From RGIG995 sp045542115 (GTDB lineage Bacteria > Bacillota > Clostridia > Oscillospirales > UBA644), in assembly GCA_045542115.1 (NCBI GenBank), contig JAZQKK010000007.1:36775-100774 (forward strand): a DNA stretch of 64,000 bases. Direction: 5' to 3'. A program made the position numbers and the translations under genes. Below are positions 33,258 to 41,838 of this stretch, in pieces. Under the pieces are notes generated by a model, which did not search any database, was not told the DNA's origin, and saw only the letters and a program-made list of their open reading frames with translations. The first letter of the stretch is position 1. Each line of letters starts with the position of its first letter.

Positions 33258-34388
33258 ATGGAAGAACTGCACAACAACGCACCTCAGACCGAATCGGATG
33301 CAAAAGCCATCCTTCGGGAATTGTTGGAACGGGCAAAGGACCAAGACCGGAATCTCACCGAAAACGAGATTCGGGAAGCCTTGCGTCCCACGGGAATGAA
33401 AAAAGACCAAATCAATTCGTTGATGGACGAACTTCGCATCAACGGTCTGGAAATCGAAGAAGACGTTGACCCAGAAGAATTGGGGGAATTGGAAGAAGAA
33501 GTTCCCCTGCTCCCGATGGACCCGGAAGATATGGAAGCAATGCTCCAATCCGAAGGGATTACCATTGACGACCCCGTAAAAGTGTATCTTCACGATATCG
33601 GCAGAGTTCCCCTGCTGACGCCGGAAGAAGAATCGGAATTGGCCTTGCGTATCTCCGAGGGGGACCTGGATGCAAAACGCCGCCTCAACGAAGCAAACCT
33701 CCGGCTTGTGGTCAGCATTGCCAAGCGTTACGTGGGCCGCAATCTTCTGTTCTTGGACCTGATTCAAGAAGGGAATCTGGGGCTTATCAAAGCGGTGGAC
33801 AAGTTTGACTCCACCAAGGGATATAAATTCTCCACCTACGCCACTTGGTGGATTCGCCAAGCCATTACCCGGGCCATCGCCGACCAGGCCCGTACCATCC
33901 GTATTCCCGTTCATATGGTGGAAACCATCAACCGCCTGTCCAAAGTGGAAAAAACCTTGACCCAGGAATACGGCCGTCAGCCTCAGGTGGAAGAAATTGC
34001 CGCGGAAATGGGAATGCCTCTGGAACGGGTGCGGGAAATTATGAAAGTGGCCCAGGACCCGGTTTCTCTGGAATCCCCCGTCGGGGAAGAGGAAGACTCC
34101 CATTTGGGAGACTTCATTGCCGACGACGACGTTCCGTCTCCTTCCGACGTGGCCGCCCAGACGATGTTGAAGGGTGAGTTGAACGAAGTTCTCAAAACCC
34201 TTTCCGACCGGGAAGCAAGAGTGCTCCGTCTCCGTTTCGGTTTGGACGACGGACGGACTCGGACACTGGAAGAAGTGGGGAAAGAGTTTAACGTTACCAG
34301 AGAACGGATCCGCCAGATTGAAGCGAAGGCGTTGCGGAAACTTCGTCATCCCAGCCGCATCAAACTGTTGAAAGATTATATGGATTAA
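33258..34388 (+). CDS. rpoD: Primary sigma factor RpoD (sigma-A)
   Basis: Housekeeping sigma factor, 376 residues, similar to SigA of Bacillota. A short acidic region 1 (EELGELEEEVPLLPMD) is followed by region 1.2 (DPVKVYLHDIGRVPLLTPEEE). Region 2 has DLIQEGNLGLIKAVDKFD and STYATWWIRQAI, which reads the -10 box. Region 3 has IRIPVHMVETINRLSKVEK. Region 4 has TLEEVGKEFNVTRERIRQIE, which reads the -35 box. The TTGACA/TATAAT promoters in this window fit such a factor. Co-transcribed with dnaG. Confidence 0.97.
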   Translation: MEELHNNAPQTESDAKAILRELLERAKDQDRNLTENEIREALRPTGMKKDQINSLMDELRINGLEIEEDVDPEELGELEEEVPLLPMDPEDMEAMLQSEGITIDDPVKVYLHDIGRVPLLTPEEESELALRISEGDLDAKRRLNEANLRLVVSIAKRYVGRNLLFLDLIQEGNLGLIKAVDKFDSTKGYKFSTYATWWIRQAITRAIADQARTIRIPVHMVETINRLSKVEKTLTQEYGRQPQVEEIAAEMGMPLERVREIMKVAQDPVSLESPVGEEEDSHLGDFIADDDVPSPSDVAAQTMLKGELNEVLKTLSDREARVLRLRFGLDDGRTRTLEEVGKEFNVTRERIRQIEAKALRKLRHPSRIKLLKDYMD

Positions 34389-34397
34389 GGAGTTATT

Positions 34398-35207
34398 ATG
34401 GCACATAAAGTATTTTACGATTTAGAGCATATTCGGGCGAAAAAGGGCTTTATCTGTGATATGGACGGTGTTATCTATCACGGGAATATGCTCTTGCCCG
34501 GCGTGAAAGAATTTGTGGAATGGTTGACTAAGGAAGACAAACGGTTTCTTTTTCTGACCAATTCCAGCGAACGCTCTCCCCGGGAATTGTCTCAAAAACT
34601 GTCCCGCTTAGGACTGACCGTTTCGGAAGAGCATTTTTATACGTCTGCAATGGCAACCGCTGCGTTCTTGAAATCCCAGAAACCGGAAAACGGTTCCGCT
34701 TACGTCATTGGCGAGCCGGGGTTGATCAACGCTCTGTACGACGCGGGATTCTCGATGAACGATATCAATCCCGACTACGTTGTGGTGGGGGAAACCTCGT
34801 CTTATAATTGGGAAAAAATTGAAAAAGCCACCCTTTTGGTCAACAACGGTGCCAAATTGATTGGGGCAAATCCCGACGTTTCCGCCCCTTCCGAACGGGG
34901 AATCATCCCGGCCACCGGTTCGATGGTCGCCCCCATTGCCCAAGCTTCGGGGAAACGGGCCTATTTTGTGGGAAAACCCAATCCGTTGATGATGCGTCAC
35001 GCCATTCGTCTTCTGCAAGTGGAAGTGGAGGATGCGATGATTATCGGCGACCGGATGGATACCGATATTATCGCCGGGATTGAAAGTGAAATCGACACGA
35101 CCCTGGTTTTGAGCGGTGTCACCGACCTGGAAACTGTCAAAGAATTCCCCTATCGCCCTACTTACATTATGAACGGTGTTTGTGATTTTGTAGAAAACAG
35201 AGATTGA
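34398..35207 (+). CDS. HAD-IIA family phosphatase (NagD-like)
   Basis: 269 residues. Motif I FICDMDGVIYHGN, motif II FLTNSSERSPREL, a C2 cap domain, then FVGKPNPLMM and IIGDRMDTDIIAG. NagD-type enzymes dephosphorylate small sugar or nucleotide monophosphates; the substrate is not known. It follows rpoD by 9 bases, so it may be read from the dnaG-rpoD transcript. A terminator lies 31 bases after the stop. Confidence 0.92.
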   Translation: MAHKVFYDLEHIRAKKGFICDMDGVIYHGNMLLPGVKEFVEWLTKEDKRFLFLTNSSERSPRELSQKLSRLGLTVSEEHFYTSAMATAAFLKSQKPENGSAYVIGEPGLINALYDAGFSMNDINPDYVVVGETSSYNWEKIEKATLLVNNGAKLIGANPDVSAPSERGIIPATGSMVAPIAQASGKRAYFVGKPNPLMMRHAIRLLQVEVEDAMIIGDRMDTDIIAGIESEIDTTLVLSGVTDLETVKEFPYRPTYIMNGVCDFVENRD

Positions 35208-35238
35208 TTCGCACGTAATTTTCAGTAAGGAATTTGTT

Positions 35239-35280
35239 CCCGACGGAATAGGATGCCTGCTTCCTTCCGTCGGGTTTTTT
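35239..35280 (+). terminator. Rho-independent terminator of dnaG-rpoD-HAD
   Basis: CCCGACGGAA and TTCCGTCGGG, then six T. Confidence 0.88.
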
Positions 35281-35353
35281 ACATCTTCCTTTGAAAAAGC
35301 AAGGATAAAGTTTTCTATGTTTGGCAAAAATTTGACTTGGGAGCAAGCCCCAC

Positions 35354-35382
35354 TTGACATGCAGGTTTTAGTGTGGTACTAT
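35354..35382 (+). promoter_or_regulatory. Sigma-A promoter of the beta-helix surface protein gene
   Basis: TTGACA at 35354-35359, a 17-base spacer, TACTAT at 35377-35382. The base after the -35 box and its last bases form CATG (35358-35361), the only copy of this tetranucleotide I found in the window. Confidence 0.75.
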
Positions 35383-35461
35383 ATAGTTAATAGTATACGT
35401 GCGCCCGCGAAAGAAAGAGAGGGGTCTTTTTCGGAGCGTGCGCAAAAGGAGTTGGATATCA

Positions 35462-38400
35462 ATGAAAAAGGCATTTGTCATCGGGCTTGTTCTGTCGCTC
35501 GTTGTTGCTGCGGTATTGGTATTTACCGTTACCTCGTCTGCCGCTGCCGGCACTCCCTCAACAACCGTTACGGTGGGTTCTCAGGTCTTGAAGGCAGGCG
35601 GAATGACGAAATTGACAGCCGGAAACGGTACTGTGGAATTTGATCCGCAGACTGGTACGTTAACGCTGAATAACGCCACGCTTTCCGCTGGCATCGTCAA
35701 TATGGACGGAGATTTGACGATTATCGCAACCGGCGATAATACGATATCTGTTTCCAGCGGCTTTATTGTGCAGCAGTCCAAGGGTGCCCTTACCTTTGGA
35801 GGAACCGGAACGTTGACAATGACTTCTCAGGGATACGGAGTTTATAACTCTTGTAACGGAGGACACTTGACGGTAAAAGACAGCCTTACCCTCAACATTT
35901 CGTCCAAGAATCCCAATTACACCTTTGGGACCAGATATTCTTGTAACATTGTCTTTAAAGACAGTTGCAATGTATCCTTGACCGGGGGCGGTGCGGGGGT
36001 TTTGTTCCAAAAAACCGCGGATGGTACCCAAAAAGTATTGATTCAAGATTCCGCCTCTGTGGTGGTCAATACCGAAAATTGTAATGATACTACGTCTGGT
36101 ACCGATGCTCGAGGTGCAATCTTCTGCTCCGATTTGGAAGTTGTGTCCGGGAGCTTGACTGTCAATTCGAAAAAGAACGTGATGAGTGCCGTAGATTGCA
36201 AAAACTTCACCCAAAAGGGGGGGGCGGTCACCGTCAGTTCCACGGTTGCTTCCGATGAAACCTTCAACTGCACGACCTTCACCCAGACCGGCGGTACGAT
36301 GACTGTTACCGCCACAAAACCCACCGCGGTTGCATTGAAGTGTACGTCTCTTACCCAGTCCGGAGGTAAAATGGAGGTCACTTCTTCCGATACCACGGCC
36401 TATGCAGTTAACTGCACCTCTTTTTCTCAATCGAACGGTTCTTTTTCCGTAACCGGGGAAAATACGAATACGGATGCGATGTATTGCAATGGATTTACCA
36501 AGACCGGCGGCGATATGACCGTTACAACGGCTGGCAATTCTTCCAAATACAAAGTGCAGGGAGTTGTTGTTTGGGGGGATGATACTACCGTAGCAACGTT
36601 CTCCGGTGGGAATTTTACGGCGAATATCTCTTCCGCCTCTCCTTCCGCCACCGACCTTCACGCCATTTACTTCCATCACGTGAAGAAGGTTGACTTCTGC
36701 GGGACGAATCTGTCTCTGAACGTGACGACTCCCAAAGCCGGGGCTTATTCTTCCGCACTTCTGACCGGATGGAGCAAGGAAGTTTCCCTTTCTGCCGGAA
36801 CCATTACGGCAAATTTGAACGCAAATACCACCGGTTTGATTTGCCCCCGTTATGGCGGAGCGGATTTTGTTTTGAACGTTTCCGGAGGCACGATTACCGG
36901 TACGGCTCCCAGCCTTTTGAATACCTCCATCGGGACTGACGGTTCGGGATATACCACATCCGTTGCGGTAAATATTTTGGACGGAGCGAAGATTTCTCTG
37001 AAAACCCCCGGCGGAGTTCTTTCGCCTGCTAAGGGGTATACCGTAAATACAACCGGAACCACTGCCACCTTCCTGGATGGGTGCGGTATTGCCTATGGTA
37101 ACGAATACTTGATTACGTCCAACGCTTTTGCACCGGGCGAAATTTTGACCGACGTTGTGATTCAAGACGCAAAGGGGACCACGACGCTGAATTTCGGTTA
37201 TCGTACTTATAACGGGTCCGTGGGACAGATTCGCCTGGACCCCGAAGCCAAGACCCTTGTTTTTGACGGAGTGGTCGGTCCTACCGCGATTTCCGTTCCC
37301 GGAAACGCTACCGTTGCGGTGATTGGAACCAACCGCTTGAACGCCTCTTCCGGTCCCGCCCTGACGGTTTTAGGAAATTTGATTTTAAATGGGACGGGCC
37401 ACTTAGAGTTGACCGGAGCAAGCAATCTTCTTAAAGCAAATGAAATTACGGTAGAAAGCGGAAAACTTTGGCTTACGGCTTCTGCCGGTGCTACGATTGA
37501 TGTGGATTCTTTGACCGTGACCGGAACGGCGAATGTCCGTGGACTTGCGGAAGAAGGGCAGGCGCTTACGGTAAAACGTCTTTCGCTGAGCCAATCTGCC
37601 AACGTCCAATTTTACGGAGACAACGGGGAAGGCATTTCTGTTGAAACCGTATCGGTTTCCGGTACTGCCCGGTTGACTGTGGATGCTGCAAAGACCAGTC
37701 TTGCGGTCTCTGAACAACTGAATCTTTTCGGCGCTGCCCGTATGGTTCTCTATTCTCAGACCGAATGTCTTAGTTTGAACAGTGCTTCTGCAAATCTTTC
37801 CGGCGATTCTCTCCTGGCGGTTTTGGAAGATGCAGAAGGCGGAAAAGGAATGGTGATGAATTCTGCATCGCTGAATCTCTCCGATTCCGCCGTGTTGAAA
37901 ACGGTCGTAACCGGAACCGGGATTTCCGGTACGGGTAATATTTCTGTGACCGGCGGGTCTGCTTCCGTGGACGGAATTCCGGCGGTCGCCAGCACTTTGA
38001 CCGTTACTTCTCCCTATATTATGGGCGGGGAAGGCTCTTGGAATTGCCAATCCCAATCCCAGATTAACGGCACGGAAAACTATATTCTTCTTTCGGCAAC
38101 GAATCCCGAAACTCCCGGCGCGAACGTGGGGCTCGGGGAGTATGCCAAGGAATTGATGATTCACTACGTTCCCCGGTCTCCTGCGCAGATTGTATACTCT
38201 TTGGACGTGACTTGGGAAAACAATGACGTGGCTTTTGATTATTCTGCCGGTGTACAGGGAACCTGGAAACCTTTGGAACATATTTTCACCGGTGGCGACG
38301 TTCCCAAATGGACCGACCCCGATTTGAACGTGGAGGTCGTCAACCACTCCAATGCCGCAGTTCTTTCTCAAATTACCGTGACCGATGGAAATAAAGACGA

Positions 38401-38569
38401 CGATTTGGTGGTCACGCCGGATAAAGAACAGTTTCTCCTGGCTACGGCGAAAGATACGTCCATAGCGGACGCCCCCAAGACTGTTTACGTTCTTACCATT
38501 ACGGGTACGCCGGAAGGCGCGGTAGAAAACGTGGCTACGGTGACGCTTTTCTTCTCCGAAAGTAATTGA
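35462..38569 (+). CDS. Large secreted beta-helix protein
   Basis: 1035 residues from ATG 35462 (AAAAGGAG upstream). A signal peptide (MKKAFVIGLVLSL, ending TSSAAAG) is followed by many short beta-strand turns rich in Thr, Ser, Gly, Asn and Val, such as NGTVEFDPQTGTLTLNNATL. This pattern suggests a right-handed beta-helix and resembles the carbohydrate-binding-domain proteins of gut Clostridia. Residues about 222-356 hold a regular 24-residue repeat with one Cys per turn. The last about 150 residues form another domain (SLDVTWENNDVAFDYS, then VEVVNHSNAAVLSQITV). No anchor motif is seen. It probably acts outside the cell in adhesion or glycan contact; the function is not known. Confidence 0.75.
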   Translation: MKKAFVIGLVLSLVVAAVLVFTVTSSAAAGTPSTTVTVGSQVLKAGGMTKLTAGNGTVEFDPQTGTLTLNNATLSAGIVNMDGDLTIIATGDNTISVSSGFIVQQSKGALTFGGTGTLTMTSQGYGVYNSCNGGHLTVKDSLTLNISSKNPNYTFGTRYSCNIVFKDSCNVSLTGGGAGVLFQKTADGTQKVLIQDSASVVVNTENCNDTTSGTDARGAIFCSDLEVVSGSLTVNSKKNVMSAVDCKNFTQKGGAVTVSSTVASDETFNCTTFTQTGGTMTVTATKPTAVALKCTSLTQSGGKMEVTSSDTTAYAVNCTSFSQSNGSFSVTGENTNTDAMYCNGFTKTGGDMTVTTAGNSSKYKVQGVVVWGDDTTVATFSGGNFTANISSASPSATDLHAIYFHHVKKVDFCGTNLSLNVTTPKAGAYSSALLTGWSKEVSLSAGTITANLNANTTGLICPRYGGADFVLNVSGGTITGTAPSLLNTSIGTDGSGYTTSVAVNILDGAKISLKTPGGVLSPAKGYTVNTTGTTATFLDGCGIAYGNEYLITSNAFAPGEILTDVVIQDAKGTTTLNFGYRTYNGSVGQIRLDPEAKTLVFDGVVGPTAISVPGNATVAVIGTNRLNASSGPALTVLGNLILNGTGHLELTGASNLLKANEITVESGKLWLTASAGATIDVDSLTVTGTANVRGLAEEGQALTVKRLSLSQSANVQFYGDNGEGISVETVSVSGTARLTVDAAKTSLAVSEQLNLFGAARMVLYSQTECLSLNSASANLSGDSLLAVLEDAEGGKGMVMNSASLNLSDSAVLKTVVTGTGISGTGNISVTGGSASVDGIPAVASTLTVTSPYIMGGEGSWNCQSQSQINGTENYILLSATNPETPGANVGLGEYAKELMIHYVPRSPAQIVYSLDVTWENNDVAFDYSAGVQGTWKPLEHIFTGGDVPKWTDPDLNVEVVNHSNAAVLSQITVTDGNKDDDLVVTPDKEQFLLATAKDTSIADAPKTVYVLTITGTPEGAVENVATVTLFFSESN
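36125..36529 (+). repeat. 24-residue (72-bp) tandem repeat with one Cys per unit
   Basis: Five full units and part of a sixth, each exactly 72 bases, start at 36125, 36197, 36269, 36341, 36413 and 36485. Each opens with a TGC or TGT codon (CSDLEV, CKNFTQ, CTTFTQ, CTSLTQ, CTSFSQ, CNGFTK) and continues F-x-Q-x-GG-x-x-x-V. The units differ in sequence, so this is an old repeat. In a beta-helix the six Cys would stack in a ladder. Confidence 0.85.
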
Positions 38570-38594
38570 CAAACCCCTTTTGCTGCATCATAAT
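38566..38594 (+). promoter_or_regulatory. Promoter of the lipoprotein gene, overlapping the previous stop codon
   Basis: TTGACA at 38566-38571 contains the stop codon of the beta-helix gene. A 17-base spacer and CATAAT at 38589-38594 follow. The lipoprotein gene can thus be read alone or by read-through. Confidence 0.65.
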
Positions 38595-38617
38595 AGAAAG
38601 AAGGGAAGATGAATTAT

Positions 38618-40021
38618 ATGAAAAAAATAGTGGTTTTGATGTTGTGCCTGTTGCTTACCGGCTCTTTGGCGGCTTGCTCCGTTTCTCAATCCGCGGAGCA
38701 TCGGGAAGACCCGAATTATGCAAATAGCAATGAGGTACAAAACATCCAACAAAGTGGGACGGTGAATGACCCTGTGAACGTAACGTTAAAATACGACGAC
38801 CGGTATACGTTTCCCGATGCAATCGAGTCGGTAGAAACGTTGACGGTAACTTCCAACAAGGCGGGAACGGATACCCCCGACACCGCCGTGTTGAAGAGAA
38901 AAAGTGCTTTGTACCGGGACGTGGGAATTGCCTGCGGTATCGGGACTGCCCGGGTTACTTTGAAAAACGGTGATATCTACGACGTAACCGTGGAAAAAGC
39001 GCCCATCTCCGTGTTCTTAATCATTGGACAGAGTAACTCGGAAGGGTCTACCACGGGTGAATTTAACGTTTATAATAAAGCCCGGAATCAATCTGTCGTC
39101 TGCGAAGAAGGACAGATCTATTCTACCTACGGCTGGTCTACCACCGGTCACGCAACGTATGTTGCCGGACTTTCTTCTTCCGCGGCACTTCGGGTCAATA
39201 ACGCGAAAAATTTCGTCGCAAAGTCCCTTACTTCCGACCAATCCCGGGGCGGAACCACTTTGGAATATCCTCTGAACAGCCTTTCTGCCGGAGAAAAGGG
39301 AAAGGTTGGCTTTGACAGTGCTCTTGCCTGGAATTGGCACGAGCTGACCGGTGAAAAGGTCTGGATGGTCAACTGCGGTGCCGGGAGTACTGCTATCGAA
39401 GTCTGGCAGCCCGATTATGTGGATGAGGGAACCGCTTCCACGGAAGTAAATCACTTCAATATTACCGTAGAAGTAATGAAGAACGTGAAAGAAACGCTGG
39501 ATGCGGAAGTGGCCGCAGGACACTACGAATTGAAGAATTTTGCCTATTTCTGGCTCCAAGGCGAAAGCAATAAGGATGCCACGAAGGACGATTATCTGGC
39601 GAAATTGGAAGCACTGCACACCGGTTTGAAAGAAAACGTAACCCTGACCGGAGGGAAATCTCTGGATGGTTGCGGGATGGTAATGGTCCGGGCGTTCACG
39701 ACCACGAATCCTTCCACGGATACCCAGGATAACGGTCCCCGCTTGGCTCAGAAAGAGGCCATAGCCGCTACCACAGGCGTATTTGCTGACGTATTCCTGG
39801 CTTGTAAGGACAACGATTTGTGGATTTCCAATCAGGGCGTAGCCGATTATTGGGAAGGGGAATATCCCGATTCTGAATACCCCTATGAAGTTCACGCTCA
39901 GGCATACGAGAATCCTACGGATATCGCAACCGTACATAACGGGATTCATTATATGCAACCCGGGTACAACGCCATCGGGATGGTTTGTGCTCAAAACGCC
40001 TGCGATACGCTTCGCTCTTAA
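38618..40021 (+). CDS. Lipoprotein with sialate O-acetylesterase-like (SASA/SGNH) domain
   Basis: 467 residues from ATG 38618; an ATG at 38609 is too close to the GAAGGGAAG site. A lipobox LAAC places the lipid on C20, so it is tethered outside the membrane. The catalytic domain has block I VFLIIGQSNSEG, a GCGAGSTAIEVWQPD block, YFWLQGESNKD, and a C-terminal GIHYMQPGYNAIG carrying the likely catalytic His. Such esterases remove acetyl groups from sialic acids or plant glycans. It lies 48 bases after the beta-helix gene, which suggests a joint role in host or plant glycan use. Confidence 0.85.
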   Translation: MKKIVVLMLCLLLTGSLAACSVSQSAEHREDPNYANSNEVQNIQQSGTVNDPVNVTLKYDDRYTFPDAIESVETLTVTSNKAGTDTPDTAVLKRKSALYRDVGIACGIGTARVTLKNGDIYDVTVEKAPISVFLIIGQSNSEGSTTGEFNVYNKARNQSVVCEEGQIYSTYGWSTTGHATYVAGLSSSAALRVNNAKNFVAKSLTSDQSRGGTTLEYPLNSLSAGEKGKVGFDSALAWNWHELTGEKVWMVNCGAGSTAIEVWQPDYVDEGTASTEVNHFNITVEVMKNVKETLDAEVAAGHYELKNFAYFWLQGESNKDATKDDYLAKLEALHTGLKENVTLTGGKSLDGCGMVMVRAFTTTNPSTDTQDNGPRLAQKEAIAATTGVFADVFLACKDNDLWISNQGVADYWEGEYPDSEYPYEVHAQAYENPTDIATVHNGIHYMQPGYNAIGMVCAQNACDTLRS

Positions 40022-40035
40022 ACGAACATAAATGG

Positions 40036-40065
40036 AGGGACACGGTTCAGACCGTGTCCCTTTTT
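40036..40065. terminator. Terminator overlapping the end of the AGCS gene
   Basis: AGGGACACGGT and ACCGTGTCCCT with a TCAG loop, then TTTTT on the plus strand. The loop contains the stop codon of the convergent symporter gene (TCA at 40047-40049). Confidence 0.88.
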
Positions 40066-41351
40066 CTGCATTTACGAAAGGATAGTTTTTTTAAAGAATG
40101 AAGTTCCTTGCCAAATCCCAACAAACCTGTAAGGTTTAAAATCATCATTCCCCCATTGACGATTTCCGCACATCCCCACAAAGATTCTTCGGGGGAAAGA
40201 ACTGCGAGCAGAGGTGTTATCAGAAATAAGATGCGGAAGGCAAGGACGCTCTTTTTCCCGCAGAGCCATACGAAACAGGTCTCTCCGTAACAGCTCCAAC
40301 TCAACACCGACAGAAAGGCGAATAAAATAAGGCAGAATGCAACGGCTTTTTCCCCGACCGCGCCCAGTACCGATTCTGCCGCAGACAAAACGCCCCCTGA
40401 ATCTCCCGAAACGCCGGACGTCAGAATCATTAACGCGGAGACGGTGGAGATGACGATGGAGTCGGCAAAAACCTCAAACATTCCCCACAGACCTTGCCGT
40501 TCCGGATTTGCTCCGCAAGCTCCGTGGGCAAGACCGGCACTCCCTAACCCCGCTTCGTGGGAAAACAGGCCGTTTCCTACGCCGTGACGGAAGGCTAAGG
40601 CAACGGTGGACCCCAAAAATCCTCCGGAAGCGGAAGAAACGGAAAAGGCCTGGGTGAAGATGCGTTGAAAGGCCGGAAAAATCTGTTGGTAACGCAGGGC
40701 GATAACGAGGACTCCCAGCAGCAGAAAAAGTGCACCCAACAAAGGTACGGCTTTTTCGATGGCTCCGGTGATGCGCTTGATTCCTCCGGATAAAAAGGCG
40801 ACGACCCCTACGGTGAAGATTGTTCCCATTGCCCATAAGGGAATCGAAAAGGCTTCGTTTCCCGCATTTGCCGCGGCGTTGGTCTGAATCATACTCCCCA
40901 TAACCAGAGCGGAAAAAACGCCGAATAAGGCGAACAGCACGGAAAAGCCTTTGTGTTCCGTTGCCTTTTTCAAATATTCCATTGGGGCAAAGCCGTAATT
41001 GGTCTCACCCTCCGGTTGGTGTTTCAGAGCAAGGTAGACTTCAAAATATTTTACCGCCATACAGAAAAATGCAGAGACCCACATCCAAAAGACCGCCCCG
41101 GGGCCCCCAAGTGCAATGGCCAGGGAGACCCCCGTCAGATTTCCCACGCCGATGGTCCCGGCAAGAGACGTGGCAAAAGCACGGAAAGGGGAGACGGTCC
41201 GCCCCGTTTCCTGCGGGGAACGAATCTGCCGGAGCATTGCCGGAAACGCCCGGATTGGTAAAAATCGGGTTTTGACGGTGGCATAGATTCCGTATATCAT
41301 CAGTGCCCCCGCCGTTACTGTGCCAAAACCTGCCGCAATGCTCGTTATCAT
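40047..41351 (-). CDS. Na+/alanine symporter (AGCS family)
   Basis: 434-residue membrane protein that takes up alanine or glycine with Na+. The family signature is GTIGVGNLTGVSLAIALGGP, followed by WMWVSAFFCMAVKYFEV. A second conserved block is HGVGNGLFSHEAGLGSAGLAHG. About ten helices are seen. The last residues, after the final helix, are basic. Its stop codon lies inside a terminator loop shared with the convergent lipoprotein gene. It fits the Na+-based energetics suggested by the decarboxylase pump. Confidence 0.93.
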   Translation of the reverse strand: MITSIAAGFGTVTAGALMIYGIYATVKTRFLPIRAFPAMLRQIRSPQETGRTVSPFRAFATSLAGTIGVGNLTGVSLAIALGGPGAVFWMWVSAFFCMAVKYFEVYLALKHQPEGETNYGFAPMEYLKKATEHKGFSVLFALFGVFSALVMGSMIQTNAAANAGNEAFSIPLWAMGTIFTVGVVAFLSGGIKRITGAIEKAVPLLGALFLLLGVLVIALRYQQIFPAFQRIFTQAFSVSSASGGFLGSTVALAFRHGVGNGLFSHEAGLGSAGLAHGACGANPERQGLWGMFEVFADSIVISTVSALMILTSGVSGDSGGVLSAAESVLGAVGEKAVAFCLILFAFLSVLSWSCYGETCFVWLCGKKSVLAFRILFLITPLLAVLSPEESLWGCAEIVNGGMMILNLTGLLGFGKELHSLKKLSFRKCRKRDTV

Positions 41352-41398
41352 ATCCCATCACCCTGTCCATTCTATGAGAGACAGGAAAATTTTATGTG

Positions 41399-41428
41399 TT
41401 GACTTGTGGGGGAGAAATGTGATATGAT
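41399..41428 (+). promoter_or_regulatory. Promoter of the small membrane protein gene
   Basis: TTGACT at 41399-41404, an 18-base spacer, TATGAT at 41423-41428. Confidence 0.6.
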
Positions 41429-41448
41429 GGTATCGAGGTGAAGTGAAA

Positions 41449-41697
41449 ATGAAATGGTTGAATCGGTTGTTTTGTTCCCCGTATTATTTTCGGGAACTTC
41501 TTTTTGCCGGAAAATACGCCGCAGTGTTGCAGTTGGTTGCCGCTTTGTTTTTTTGCGGACTTGCCCGGTTTGGCGGTCCGTTGGGAAGTTTGGAATGTGC
41601 CGAAGTTCTGCGGGAAGCGGGATTAACGACTTTGACCGTTGCCCTTCTGTCTGACTTTGTGTATACGGTGTACCAGAAGACAAAGCCCGAAGTTTGA
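41449..41697 (+). CDS. Small hypothetical membrane protein
   Basis: 82 residues, start ATG 41449 after GAGGTGAAG; a GTG at 41443 is possible. A basic N-terminus (MKWLNRLF) is followed by a hydrophobic segment at about 24-38 and a second at about 60-73, so it likely has two membrane helices with a short loop. It has its own promoter and stands alone between convergent and divergent neighbours. I do not recognise the family. Confidence 0.6.
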   Translation: MKWLNRLFCSPYYFRELLFAGKYAAVLQLVAALFFCGLARFGGPLGSLECAEVLREAGLTTLTVALLSDFVYTVYQKTKPEV

Positions 41698-41708
41698 TTT
41701 GATTTCTA

Positions 41709-41723
41709 AAACCGATACGGTAT
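41709..41723. promoter_or_regulatory. ACCG-NNN-CGGT inverted repeat, copy 2
   Basis: AAACCG-ATA-CGGTAT, 12 bases after the small membrane protein gene and followed by ATTGTAAAATAG, which resembles a -10 box. Confidence 0.4.
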
Positions 41724-41772
41724 ATTGTAAAATAGAATTATTTTGAAAAAACTCTGTACCTACGCTTGCTAT

Positions 41773-41787
41773 AAACCAAATCGGTAT
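41773..41787. promoter_or_regulatory. ACCG-NNN-CGGT inverted repeat, copy 3
   Basis: AAACCA-AAT-CGGTAT, 50 bases from copy 2 and next to the terminator of proA. Read on the minus strand it is ATACCG-ATT-TGGTTT, close to copy 5. Confidence 0.4.
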
Positions 41788-41788
41788 A

Positions 41789-41824
41789 AAAATCCCACAA
41801 AGCAAATTTGCCTTGTGGGATTTT
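41789..41824. terminator. Bidirectional terminator after proA
   Basis: AAAATCCCACAA and TTGTGGGATTTT. T runs flank both sides, so it can end proA on the minus strand and read-through from the small gene on the plus strand. Confidence 0.85.
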
Positions 41825-41838
41825 ATTTTGTAGTTGCC

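Noticed and set aside
31482..34406. Minus-strand open frame of 974 codons across dnaG and rpoD
   Set aside because: It lies wholly opposite two clearly conserved genes, has no ribosome site or recognisable domain, and arises from codon bias of the real strand.
41362..41385. Hairpin CCTGTC/GACAGG over the AGCS ribosome site
   Set aside because: Only six base pairs with a 12-base loop and no sign of conservation; it could form by chance.
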